NCBI GenBank assembly: GCA_001805465.1
Contig: MHGH01000003.1
Span: forward strand, 1-15,038
Reading direction: 5' to 3'
Length of the DNA stretch: 15,038 nucleotides
Source: Omnitrophica WOR_2 bacterium RBG_13_41_10
Lineage (GTDB): Bacteria > Omnitrophota > Gorgyraeia > Gygaellales > Profunditerraquicolaceae
Shown piece after piece: positions 1 through 5,877 of this stretch; the first letter of the stretch is position 1; each line of letters starts with the position of its first letter. A model generated the notes under the pieces. That model was not told the origin of the DNA. It worked only from the letters and a program-made list of their open reading frames with translations, and searched no databases. Position numbers and translations under genes: made by a program.

Positions 1-326
1 CCTAACCGTCCTCTTAACTTATCCAAGGCGCCCGAAGTAACCTCCCAATAGGCGTATATCCACCAGGGATCGCGCACCTGTAGTATAATTTTATCCTCAC
101 CGTAACCAGCGGGCAAGTCTTGGGGAATAGGCCTATAAGGCCGGGCTATTTCGGCATGAGAAAACTTTGCCTTCTCTATCATTACCTGCTGTGTCCCGAA
201 AACTTCTTCTTTTGTTGGCATAGAGGCCAAAATTTTTTTTCGTGGACGAGAAATCCTTTTTACTATTTTTGATGATATCCGGCGAGTCTTCTTAATTTTC
301 ATTTTTTTTCTGCGTGCGACTGTCAT
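1..326 (-). CDS. DUF4912 domain protein, N-terminal part (runs off left edge)
   Basis: This is the first 108 codons of a gene that continues beyond the left edge. The first 35 or so residues are very basic, with runs of Arg and Lys (for example RRKKMKIKKTRR), and look disordered or nucleic-acid binding. From about residue 75 the protein reads LPAGYGEDKIILQVRDPWW followed by IYAYWEV. That is the opening of the DUF4912 domain, where LP-x-x-YGED-x-I, RDPWW and YAYWE are typical. The domain's biochemical role is not established; in several phyla such genes lie near GH57-type glycan enzymes, but none is visible here. The ATG at 326 is preceded by GGGGG seven bases upstream. An in-frame GTG at 401 would extend the protein through the terminator hairpin and is considered unlikely. 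The domain call is firm; function is unknown. Confidence 0.8.
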   Translation of the reverse strand, partial: MTVARRKKMKIKKTRRISSKIVKRISRPRKKILASMPTKEEVFGTQQVMIEKAKFSHAEIARPYRPIPQDLPAGYGEDKIILQVRDPWWIYAYWEVTSGALDKLRGRL

Positions 327-345
327 CTTACTACCCCCTTTTAGC

Positions 346-373
346 AATAAAAAAGGGGACGGTATCCCCTTTT
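346..373 (-). terminator. Rho-independent terminator after the coiled-coil gene
   Basis: Read on the minus strand, AAAAGGGGA and TCCCCTTTT form a perfect 9-bp stem (351-359 with 365-373) with a 5-base loop TACCG, followed by a T-rich tract TTTTTTATT. It lies about 40 bases after the stop codon of the coiled-coil gene and should end the short two-gene envelope operon. The 3' arm can also pair with the AAAAGGGGG that carries the ribosome binding site of the next gene (334-342), so the two structures exclude each other. The hairpin could also work weakly in the other direction. Confidence 0.75.
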
Positions 374-412
374 CTTTAAAAAGCTTTTGCTCCTTGCCCA
401 CCTCTTTTTATA

Positions 413-802
413 TCATTTTTTCTGTTTTGCTGCCTTATTGGCTGCCAGCGCTTCTCTTAGGCTCTTCTCTAAAGCCTCTTTAAGTTTATTTACCTTCAGA
501 AGCTCATCCTGCAGGCTCTCATTTACCAGATCTTCTTGTTTTAAGTCATCTTTTGTGGCTTGGTGCGCTGCTTTTTCTTTCTCTAATTCCTGGGTAGCGG
601 TATTAGCTTTATTCTCTAACGCTGTTTTTTCCTGCAAAAATTTATTTAATTTTTCTTCGGAATCTAAACGCAATCTCATTTCTTTGTCGAAAGCAGCTTT
701 ATTGTGATTCGCCCTAGCGCAGGAACCTACCGTACTAATAAAAAATATGGCAGTTAATATCACCAATATCAAAATAACCCTATTCTTTAAGTTCTCTTCC
801 AT
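413..802 (-). CDS. Small exported coiled-coil protein, probable lipoprotein
   Basis: No known family is recognised. From the chosen start (129 residues) there is a short charged N-terminus (MEENLKNR), a hydrophobic segment at about residues 9-25, then VGSC. This fits the general lipobox rule, so the protein may be lipid-anchored at Cys28; otherwise it has one transmembrane anchor. The rest is highly charged, rich in Glu, Lys, Leu and Ala with heptad-like spacing, and ends in a Lys-rich tail, so a long periplasmic coiled coil is expected. An ATG 13 codons upstream (841) is also open, but it has no ribosome binding site, while AGGGGGCGG precedes the ATG at 802. It lies just after the OmpA-like gene and probably shares its promoter. 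A Braun-lipoprotein-like or spacer role is conceivable but unproven. Confidence 0.7.
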   Translation of the reverse strand: MEENLKNRVILILVILTAIFFISTVGSCARANHNKAAFDKEMRLRLDSEEKLNKFLQEKTALENKANTATQELEKEKAAHQATKDDLKQEDLVNESLQDELLKVNKLKEALEKSLREALAANKAAKQKK

Positions 803-810
803 ATGAATAC

Positions 811-818
811 CGCCCCCT
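811..818 (-). promoter_or_regulatory. Ribosome binding site that favours the 802 start
   Basis: The minus strand reads AGGGGGCGG just before ATG at 802. The upstream in-frame ATG at 841 has only TAAAGTAATAG before it, so this G-rich site decides for the shorter protein. The spacing of the G-run to the ATG is slightly long, so the choice is not certain. Confidence 0.5.
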
Positions 819-844
819 AGCTTCTCTAAAAGATTAGCCATCTA

Positions 845-1501
845 TTACTTTAGGTTTTCTACTGGTTCTTTGAGAGTTTTCTGCTCGACCTTCTTTGCGT
901 CTTTGGCCTTGGTAAGTTGCGGCAAAATTACAATTTCTACTCTGCGATTTAACTTACGGTCCTCTCTGGTGTCATTTGAGGCTACGGGGCTATATTCACC
1001 GTAACCGATAGCAGATACGCGCTCAGGAGAAATCCCATCTTTATCAACGAGATAATGTAAAACGCTTAAGGCGCGCGCAGTGGATAATTCCCAGTTTGAT
1101 TTCCAAGAAGAATACTGTATTGGCACATTATCGGTATGGCCTTCAATACCGACATTTAACTGGGGGACATCTTCTTTTAAAACACCGGAAACTTTATCTA
1201 AAATCGCATATCCTTCGGATTTAATCTTGGCTTTCCCGGAGTCAAATAAAACATCTCCCACAACCGTAATCACCAAACCCTTTTCCATCATCTGTAACTT
1301 TACTTGTTTATCCAGAATTTCCTGGTTAAGCTTGCTTTCCAAGAGGCCCCTTGCCTGGCTTAATTCATCTATTTGGCGGGACAACTCTTCGATTTTTTGC
1401 ACATCCGAACGCCTGCCTTTTTGAAAAATAAAGGTACAGCCGGCTAATCCTAAACATAGTAACGTGATCAGGGTAATTTTACTTAATATTGAGATTTTCA
1501 T
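845..1501 (-). CDS. OmpA/MotB-family peptidoglycan-associated lipoprotein
   Basis: A 218-residue envelope protein. It has a lipoprotein signal peptide (MKISILSK, a hydrophobic core, then LAGC with Cys22 as the lipidated residue), a coiled-coil linker at about residues 30-70, and a C-terminal OmpA-like domain at about 75-200. Visible OmpA/MotB landmarks are DVLFDSGKAKI, the GHTDN peptidoglycan-binding motif, the NWELSTARA helix, SAIGYGEYSP and LNRRVEI. The family holds the outer membrane to peptidoglycan through the conserved Asp and Arg. The domain is closer to MotB than to Pal, but no motor context or MotB transmembrane anchor is present, so a structural lipoprotein is more likely. The start at 1501 is chosen because a perfect AGGAGG precedes it; an upstream in-frame ATG at 1546 lies inside the promoter. 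It is followed after 42 bases by the coiled-coil gene. Confidence 0.85.
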   Translation of the reverse strand: MKISILSKITLITLLCLGLAGCTFIFQKGRRSDVQKIEELSRQIDELSQARGLLESKLNQEILDKQVKLQMMEKGLVITVVGDVLFDSGKAKIKSEGYAILDKVSGVLKEDVPQLNVGIEGHTDNVPIQYSSWKSNWELSTARALSVLHYLVDKDGISPERVSAIGYGEYSPVASNDTREDRKLNRRVEIVILPQLTKAKDAKKVEQKTLKEPVENLK

Positions 1502-1505
1502 ATTT

Positions 1506-1511
1506 CCTCCT
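1506..1511 (-). promoter_or_regulatory. Ribosome binding site of the OmpA-like gene
   Basis: A perfect AGGAGG lies four bases before ATG 1501 on the minus strand. It fixes the start 15 codons downstream of the longest open frame, which agrees with the signal peptide beginning MKIS. Confidence 0.85.
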
Positions 1512-1534
1512 ATTATGTTCATAGACAAGTTTGA

Positions 1535-1563
1535 ACTATAACACAATCACCAAATTTAGTCAA
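1535..1563 (-). promoter_or_regulatory. Sigma70-type promoter for the OmpA-like/coiled-coil operon
   Basis: On the minus strand TTGACT (1558-1563) and TATAGT (1535-1540) are separated by exactly 17 bases. Each differs from the consensus by one base. The site lies in the 73-base gap between the purA stop and the OmpA-like start, and transcription would begin near 1528, giving a leader of roughly 25 bases that holds the AGGAGG. It is the clearest promoter in the window and shows that the two envelope genes can be transcribed independently of purA. Confidence 0.8.
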
Positions 1564-1574
1564 GAAGTTTTAAG

Positions 1575-2843
1575 CTATCTAAAAATGGTCTCTTCCCTTG
1601 AGGAGCCGACTGAAACTATAGAAACACCCACCCCAAGAGAATCTTCTAATTCCGATAAATAATTCTTGGCGTTGGCCGGTAAGTCTTTGAAGTGCCTAAC
1701 ATTACTAACAGAATCCTCCCAACCCGGCATCTCTTTATATACGGTCCTGGCATTCTCCAGCACTTCTAAATCATGAGGGAATTCTTTAAATAGCTTTCCT
1801 TTATATTTATAGGCTGTGCATATCTTTATTGTTTTTAAGCCATCCAGTACATCTAATTTCATTACTGCCAGTTCCGATATGCCGTTTAAAATTACCGCTT
1901 CTCTCACCATTACCAGATCAAACCAACCGCACCTGCGCGGCCGTCCGGTAGTTGCGCCGAATTCATTGCCCTTTTCCCTGATAAATTTATCAAAGGCCGG
2001 TGTAAATTGAGCAGGAAACGGCCCTTCACCTACTCTGGTAGTATAGGCCTTTGCTACCCCTATAATCTTATTTAATTTTATGGGAGCAACTCCAGTGCCG
2101 ATACAGGCTCCTCCTGCGGTAGCTGAGGAGGAAGTAACAAAAGGATAGGTTCCAAAATCGATATCTAAGAATGTCCCTTGCGCTCCTTCAAAAAGAACAT
2201 CTTTATCCTGCCCTATTACTTTATTTAATAAAAGGTGGGTGTTAGAGATGTATTTAGAGAGGGTTTTGCCGTAATGCAAATATTCTTTATAAATGCTCTG
2301 GAATTTAAACCCGGGGTGGCCATAAACTTTTTCCAGTATTTGGCGTTTCTCATCTAAGTTATCCTTCAATTTTTCTCTTAAAATACGGGGATTTAAAAGA
2401 TCAACCATCCTGATCCCGCAGCGGTTAATCTTATCGGCATAACAAGGGCCGATTCCTCTTTTAGTGGTGCCGATTTTCTTGCTTCTCTTTGCCTCGCGTA
2501 ATTCATCGAGAATCTTATGGTAGGGAAAAATTACATGCGCCAAGGAAGATATTTTTAAACGATTGCCGATATGTACGCCAGAGGACTCTAAACCGTTTAT
2601 TTCTTTAATCAATGCCGCGCAGTCTATCACCACACCGTTACCGATACAACAGATCTTGCCCTTATGCAAAATACCCGAAGGTATAAGGTGAAAAATGTAT
2701 TCCTTATCTTCTACTACCACAGTATGCCCGGCATTACTGCCGCCTTGATAACGCACAATATAATCTACTTTTTTAGATAATATATCGATTATCTTGCCTT
2801 TGCCTTCGTCTCCCCATTGTATACCGACAATAACTATATTCAT
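1575..2843 (-). CDS. purA: Adenylosuccinate synthetase
   Basis: Joins IMP and aspartate using GTP to form adenylosuccinate, the first committed step from IMP to AMP; cytosolic homodimer. The 422-residue length is normal for the family. Landmarks include the N-terminal GTP-binding loop GDEGKGK (residues 11-17, with catalytic Asp12), SNAGHT with catalytic His40, GIGPCY near residue 130, the GAQGTFLDIDFGTYPFVTSS signature in the middle, TRVGEGPFP, and GATTGRPRRCGWFD for IMP and base recognition. The C-terminus keeps the SVGSSREETI guanine-binding segment. The ATG at 2843 starts 12 bases after the preceding stop, with AAAGGG upstream. It is the last gene of the long operon; no hairpin terminator is visible after it, so some read-through into the OmpA-like gene is possible. 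Confidence 0.97.
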   Translation of the reverse strand: MNIVIVGIQWGDEGKGKIIDILSKKVDYIVRYQGGSNAGHTVVVEDKEYIFHLIPSGILHKGKICCIGNGVVIDCAALIKEINGLESSGVHIGNRLKISSLAHVIFPYHKILDELREAKRSKKIGTTKRGIGPCYADKINRCGIRMVDLLNPRILREKLKDNLDEKRQILEKVYGHPGFKFQSIYKEYLHYGKTLSKYISNTHLLLNKVIGQDKDVLFEGAQGTFLDIDFGTYPFVTSSSATAGGACIGTGVAPIKLNKIIGVAKAYTTRVGEGPFPAQFTPAFDKFIREKGNEFGATTGRPRRCGWFDLVMVREAVILNGISELAVMKLDVLDGLKTIKICTAYKYKGKLFKEFPHDLEVLENARTVYKEMPGWEDSVSNVRHFKDLPANAKNYLSELEDSLGVGVSIVSVGSSREETIFR

Positions 2844-2855
2844 AAAGAGTGCCCT

Positions 2856-4091
2856 TTAAGGCGCCATGGTAAAAATTTTACGGGCGATATCCGGATACCT
2901 GGCGATAAACCTGAGTTCATCATCCACTAGCGGTTTTTGATTGTGGACATTGGCATAACGGGCAAGCTCTAAGATTTCGCTTGCCTCTTTATCATCGGCA
3001 AATGCCACTTCTAACTTATCGTAGACATTCCTAAAACCCTTTATACCTGAATATTCACCGGCGGTAATCTTACGCCCTGTCTCGATTATTTCCGGATCCC
3101 CCCTGCCCAATTCTTCAAAATCATAAAGCTCATAATTTCTCCTGTCTTTCAAGGCACCGTCAGCATGTATACCTGACTCATGTGCAAAGGCATTTGCGCC
3201 CACCCCGGGTTGATTAATAGGTATGGGTACGCCAAAGGCGTATGAGGCGTACTTACAGATTTTCCAGGCCATCTTAAGATTTATTTTTTCATCGAGGCAG
3301 TAACCGGTAAGGCCGCTGCCATATTTTATTGCTAGTATTACCGAGACGATATCGGCATTACCTGAGCGTTCACCCATGCCGTTAACGCAGGTATTGATAA
3401 AGGTATCGACGCCGCAATCAATAGCTGCTTTTGCCCCGGCGATAGAATTTGCCACCACCATCCCTAAATCATTGTGGCAATGAATCTCGACGGGAATTTT
3501 GACTGCGCCGGCAATAATCTTAATACGCTCATAAATAGTAAAAGGCGTATCGCAACCGAGAGTATCGCAATAGCGTATCCGGTCTGCCCCGGCTTCCTTG
3601 GCCTGTAAGCTAAACTCTGTAAGATAATCCATCCTGCTGCGGGAGGCATCTTCAGCATTCACGCCTATAGATTCCGCCCCTAACTTACGCGCTTCCTTTA
3701 CTGCTTCCATCATCTCCTTGATTACCGACTGATGATCAAGCTTGCCTTTGAATTTATGCGTAATCATCTGGTCGGAGGTAGAGATAGAAAGGTTTAGATG
3801 TTTAAGTTGCGGCACTTGCTTAAAGGCTACCTTTACATCATCCTTAGTGGCGCGAAGCCAGCCTCCTAAACGTAGAGATAACCCCGCTCTTTTAGCCAAT
3901 TCTAAATTAGCATTTAGGTAGTTAGTCTCATGGTGCGTAACCGGAAAACCAAACTCTGATTGAAATACACCCATATCATTGAGGTACATATTAATCATAG
4001 TCTTTTCTAACTTGGAAAGGCAGATACGAGAGGTCTGGACTCCGTCGCGGTTGGTAACGTCAATAATATATATTTTGGGTTTTTTCGTCAT
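2856..4091 (-). CDS. Homocitrate / Re-citrate synthase-like DRE-TIM metallolyase
   Basis: A 411-residue acyl-CoA-dependent Claisen-condensing enzyme of the HMGL/LeuA/NifV superfamily. The TIM-barrel landmarks are present: Arg15-Asp16 in NRDGVQ (catalytic Arg and metal Asp), the metal-binding HCHND at 204-208, VNGMGERSGNA at 237-247 and HESGIHADG at 304-312. There is no C-terminal LeuA regulatory domain, so 2-isopropylmalate synthase is less likely. Overall wording (DVTNRDGVQTSR, FQSEFGFPVT, INQPGVGANAFAHESG) matches from memory a conserved group annotated as homocitrate synthase in anaerobic bacteria, the group relevant to Re-citrate synthases. It would therefore condense acetyl-CoA with 2-oxoglutarate or oxaloacetate; the substrate cannot be decided from sequence alone. 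The ribosome binding site AGAGGTGA overlaps the stop of the preceding gene, four bases away. Confidence 0.85.
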   Translation of the reverse strand: MTKKPKIYIIDVTNRDGVQTSRICLSKLEKTMINMYLNDMGVFQSEFGFPVTHHETNYLNANLELAKRAGLSLRLGGWLRATKDDVKVAFKQVPQLKHLNLSISTSDQMITHKFKGKLDHQSVIKEMMEAVKEARKLGAESIGVNAEDASRSRMDYLTEFSLQAKEAGADRIRYCDTLGCDTPFTIYERIKIIAGAVKIPVEIHCHNDLGMVVANSIAGAKAAIDCGVDTFINTCVNGMGERSGNADIVSVILAIKYGSGLTGYCLDEKINLKMAWKICKYASYAFGVPIPINQPGVGANAFAHESGIHADGALKDRRNYELYDFEELGRGDPEIIETGRKITAGEYSGIKGFRNVYDKLEVAFADDKEASEILELARYANVHNQKPLVDDELRFIARYPDIARKIFTMAP

Positions 4092-4095
4092 CTGG

Positions 4096-5877
4096 TCACC
4101 TCTTGAGTATTTTTTTTAATTCTTCTTTCGACGGCACGCCGCTAAATATCTCCTGATTATCTATTAAATAAGTCGGCCCAAACATAATACTTAATTCTTT
4201 GTTTAAAGCAATATTATCTCGTAGGAGCTCTTTTGCCTCGGGGCTGCGGGCACAGGTTTTAATAGTATCCTGCATGGCTTGGTCTTTTAGACAATCATCC
4301 CACCAGCTGCTATTGATATTTTTACTGCGGCATTCTAGATACTGCCAGAAAGTGGCAGGGTAATATTTACGCAGGCATACTGAACGCAGGCATTCCTCCG
4401 TCTCAAGGTATCCGCCGGCTGCCTCAAAATTATCTTGTTGTTGGACTACTAAAAAATGTATTTCCGGATTAAATTCTCTGACCGTCTCTAGTAATATAGG
4501 GGTATCTTTATTAAATAAACTGATAAATAGATCAAATTTTTGCGGTATCGTTTTTCGCTTTAAATAATAAGACAGGCCAGTAAAAGTGTTTTTTAAGACA
4601 TAGGCATCCCCTCGGGCCTCCATATTTGTTTTAAAATTAGCGAAGACAGCTTCTTTTTCTATTTCTTTACCCAAAATATATGCCGGTAAGGTTTCCAGTT
4701 TGAATGCTTTAATCTTTTTAGCAGCTTCTCTACCGGGATAATAAAGATAGGAAACCGCCAAACCCGGAAAGTGAATTTTCAGGTGATTCACCAAGGTCTG
4801 GGTATTGCAGGCCTGGCAAACCTTTGGCGTAATAACTAAAAGGTTAACGGGGTTTGCCGGGGTAAAATTACATTTAGCCTGTAAGGTGCCCGGCTCTTGG
4901 CAGGAGCCGATAAATCCTTCTTTCTTGCAATTAGCATCGGAAAAACAAACCGGCAATATAGCAAGGATATCCGGATCCTGGCTTATCTCATCGGAAAGAC
5001 GGATCTCTTCTGTTTTTGAATCGATAATCTTTTTGTTTTCTATCTCTAAAGAGGCCCTGTTTAAACGCCGGCCCTGCCAGGAGGGCCTTAAAATTAAGGT
5101 AGAGCCTATTTTTTCCGAAGGCGCATCTTTTATCCGGCTGTGGCCGACAATAAGCACATCTATGCCCGGTACCTCTTCTATCAATTTTAAATCATTATTT
5201 TCGCCTAAATGACTGAGTAATATCACAATATCAGCTTTAGCTTTTTGCAGTTCTTTTAAGGCATTCTCTAATGCCACCTTCGGTTCTGTAACTATTACCG
5301 CGGCAGATTTATCCTTAGCAGCCATATTAGTTAAGCCGATGATACCGACTTTGATACCATTGAATTCTTTTATAAGGTATGGCCTAACCTTATCTAATTT
5401 AATATTTGCGGAAACAAAACTTAAGGTGCTCTTGCTTATATCTTGCGAAAGGAAATCTTCGCCAAAATTAAATTCATCATCACCAATTGCCAAAGCATCG
5501 TATTTCATCAATTCCATGGCTTTTAACTGAACTAATGTACGCTGGGTATCTAGCTGCGTGTTCTGGCTGTATTCATCCATCTGACCGCCGGCAAAAAAAC
5601 CTCCTGAATCTAAAAGTAACGTATTAGGATTTTCTGTTTTCAATTTTTTAATCAAAGTCACTCTGCGGGCTATTCCGCCGTCCGGCTCATAAGGGCAGTT
5701 GCAATGATAAATCATGGCATGGGTTTCGCCGGTATAGAGAATGGTAATTTCTTCGGCATAACTGTTCAACGCAAAACTTAAAGCGCAAAGCGCAAAACTA
5801 AAACTTAAAATGTAAAACTTTAAGTTTTGAGTTAAAGCCCTGTACTCTGTACCCTGTACTCTGTACTTATTAATCAT
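4096..5877 (-). CDS. Exported 5'-nucleotidase-like metallophosphatase fused to thioredoxin-like domains
   Basis: A 593-residue exported protein with an unusual domain order. A signal peptide (about 1-42, ending NSYAEE) precedes a calcineurin-like/UshA-type domain at 44-295. Its metal motifs are altered: THG-type site as GETHA (51-54), DSGGFF (90), GDDEF instead of GNHEF (132-136), SHLG (222-225) and GHSR instead of GHxH (245-248). A cysteine-rich link follows (Cys311, 317, 326, 336), then a thioredoxin-like domain with CQAC (354-357), then a DsbA-like domain (about 446-593) with a GPTYLID cis-Pro-like loop and many Cys but no CxxC. The function is not known; a periplasmic phosphoesterase or redox protein is inferred. 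ATG overlaps the serA stop (ATGA), so translation is probably coupled. The N-terminus is encoded by repeats. Confidence 0.8.
   Translation of the reverse strand: MINKYRVQGTEYRALTQNLKFYILSFSFALCALSFALNSYAEEITILYTGETHAMIYHCNCPYEPDGGIARRVTLIKKLKTENPNTLLLDSGGFFAGGQMDEYSQNTQLDTQRTLVQLKAMELMKYDALAIGDDEFNFGEDFLSQDISKSTLSFVSANIKLDKVRPYLIKEFNGIKVGIIGLTNMAAKDKSAAVIVTEPKVALENALKELQKAKADIVILLSHLGENNDLKLIEEVPGIDVLIVGHSRIKDAPSEKIGSTLILRPSWQGRRLNRASLEIENKKIIDSKTEEIRLSDEISQDPDILAILPVCFSDANCKKEGFIGSCQEPGTLQAKCNFTPANPVNLLVITPKVCQACNTQTLVNHLKIHFPGLAVSYLYYPGREAAKKIKAFKLETLPAYILGKEIEKEAVFANFKTNMEARGDAYVLKNTFTGLSYYLKRKTIPQKFDLFISLFNKDTPILLETVREFNPEIHFLVVQQQDNFEAAGGYLETEECLRSVCLRKYYPATFWQYLECRSKNINSSWWDDCLKDQAMQDTIKTCARSPEAKELLRDNIALNKELSIMFGPTYLIDNQEIFSGVPSKEELKKILKR
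5770..5865 (-). repeat. Simple repeat cluster encoding the signal peptide of the phosphatase fusion
   Basis: On the minus strand TACAGAGTACAGGG occurs twice in perfect tandem (5838-5865). It is followed by A/T-rich, degenerate direct repeats built on TTTAAGTTTT and TTTTGCG (5770-5836). The whole stretch is in frame and encodes KYRVQGTEYR and then the hydrophobic core of the signal peptide (LSFSFALCALSFAL). The composition differs from the flanking coding sequence. Similar repeats are suspected to be dispersed in the genome, but only this copy is inside the window. Confidence 0.7.

Noticed and set aside
327..401. An in-frame GTG at 401 could extend the DUF4912 protein by 25 residues.
   Set aside because: The extension would translate through the terminator hairpin, has no good ribosome binding site, and the ATG at 326 has a G-rich site at proper spacing.
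387..707. Plus-strand open frames such as this one, and others opposite purA, the phosphatase, serA, the aminotransferase, tig and kdsD.
   Set aside because: They mirror confident minus-strand genes, have no recognisable domains and have compositions expected of antisense shadows.
845..1501. The OmpA-like protein considered as the flagellar motor protein MotB.
   Set aside because: It has a lipobox instead of the MotB transmembrane helix with its conserved Asp, and there is no motA next to it.
1502..1546. A longer start for the OmpA-like gene at 1546.
   Set aside because: It overlaps the -10 promoter element and lies upstream of the predicted transcription start, while ATG 1501 has a perfect AGGAGG and a proper lipoprotein signal peptide.
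3464..3658. A minus-strand open frame inside the homocitrate synthase-like gene.
   Set aside because: It is in another frame of a well-conserved enzyme and shows no own features.
5838..5865. Tandem 14-base copies considered as the beginning of a CRISPR array or a protein-binding operator.
   Set aside because: There are only two copies with no spacers, they lie inside a coding frame, and no cas genes are near.
4096..5877. The phosphatase considered as a phosphoserine phosphatase completing the serine pathway with serA and the aminotransferase.
   Set aside because: It has a signal peptide and a periplasmic type of domain order, so it would not meet cytosolic phosphoserine; the fold is also unlike SerB.
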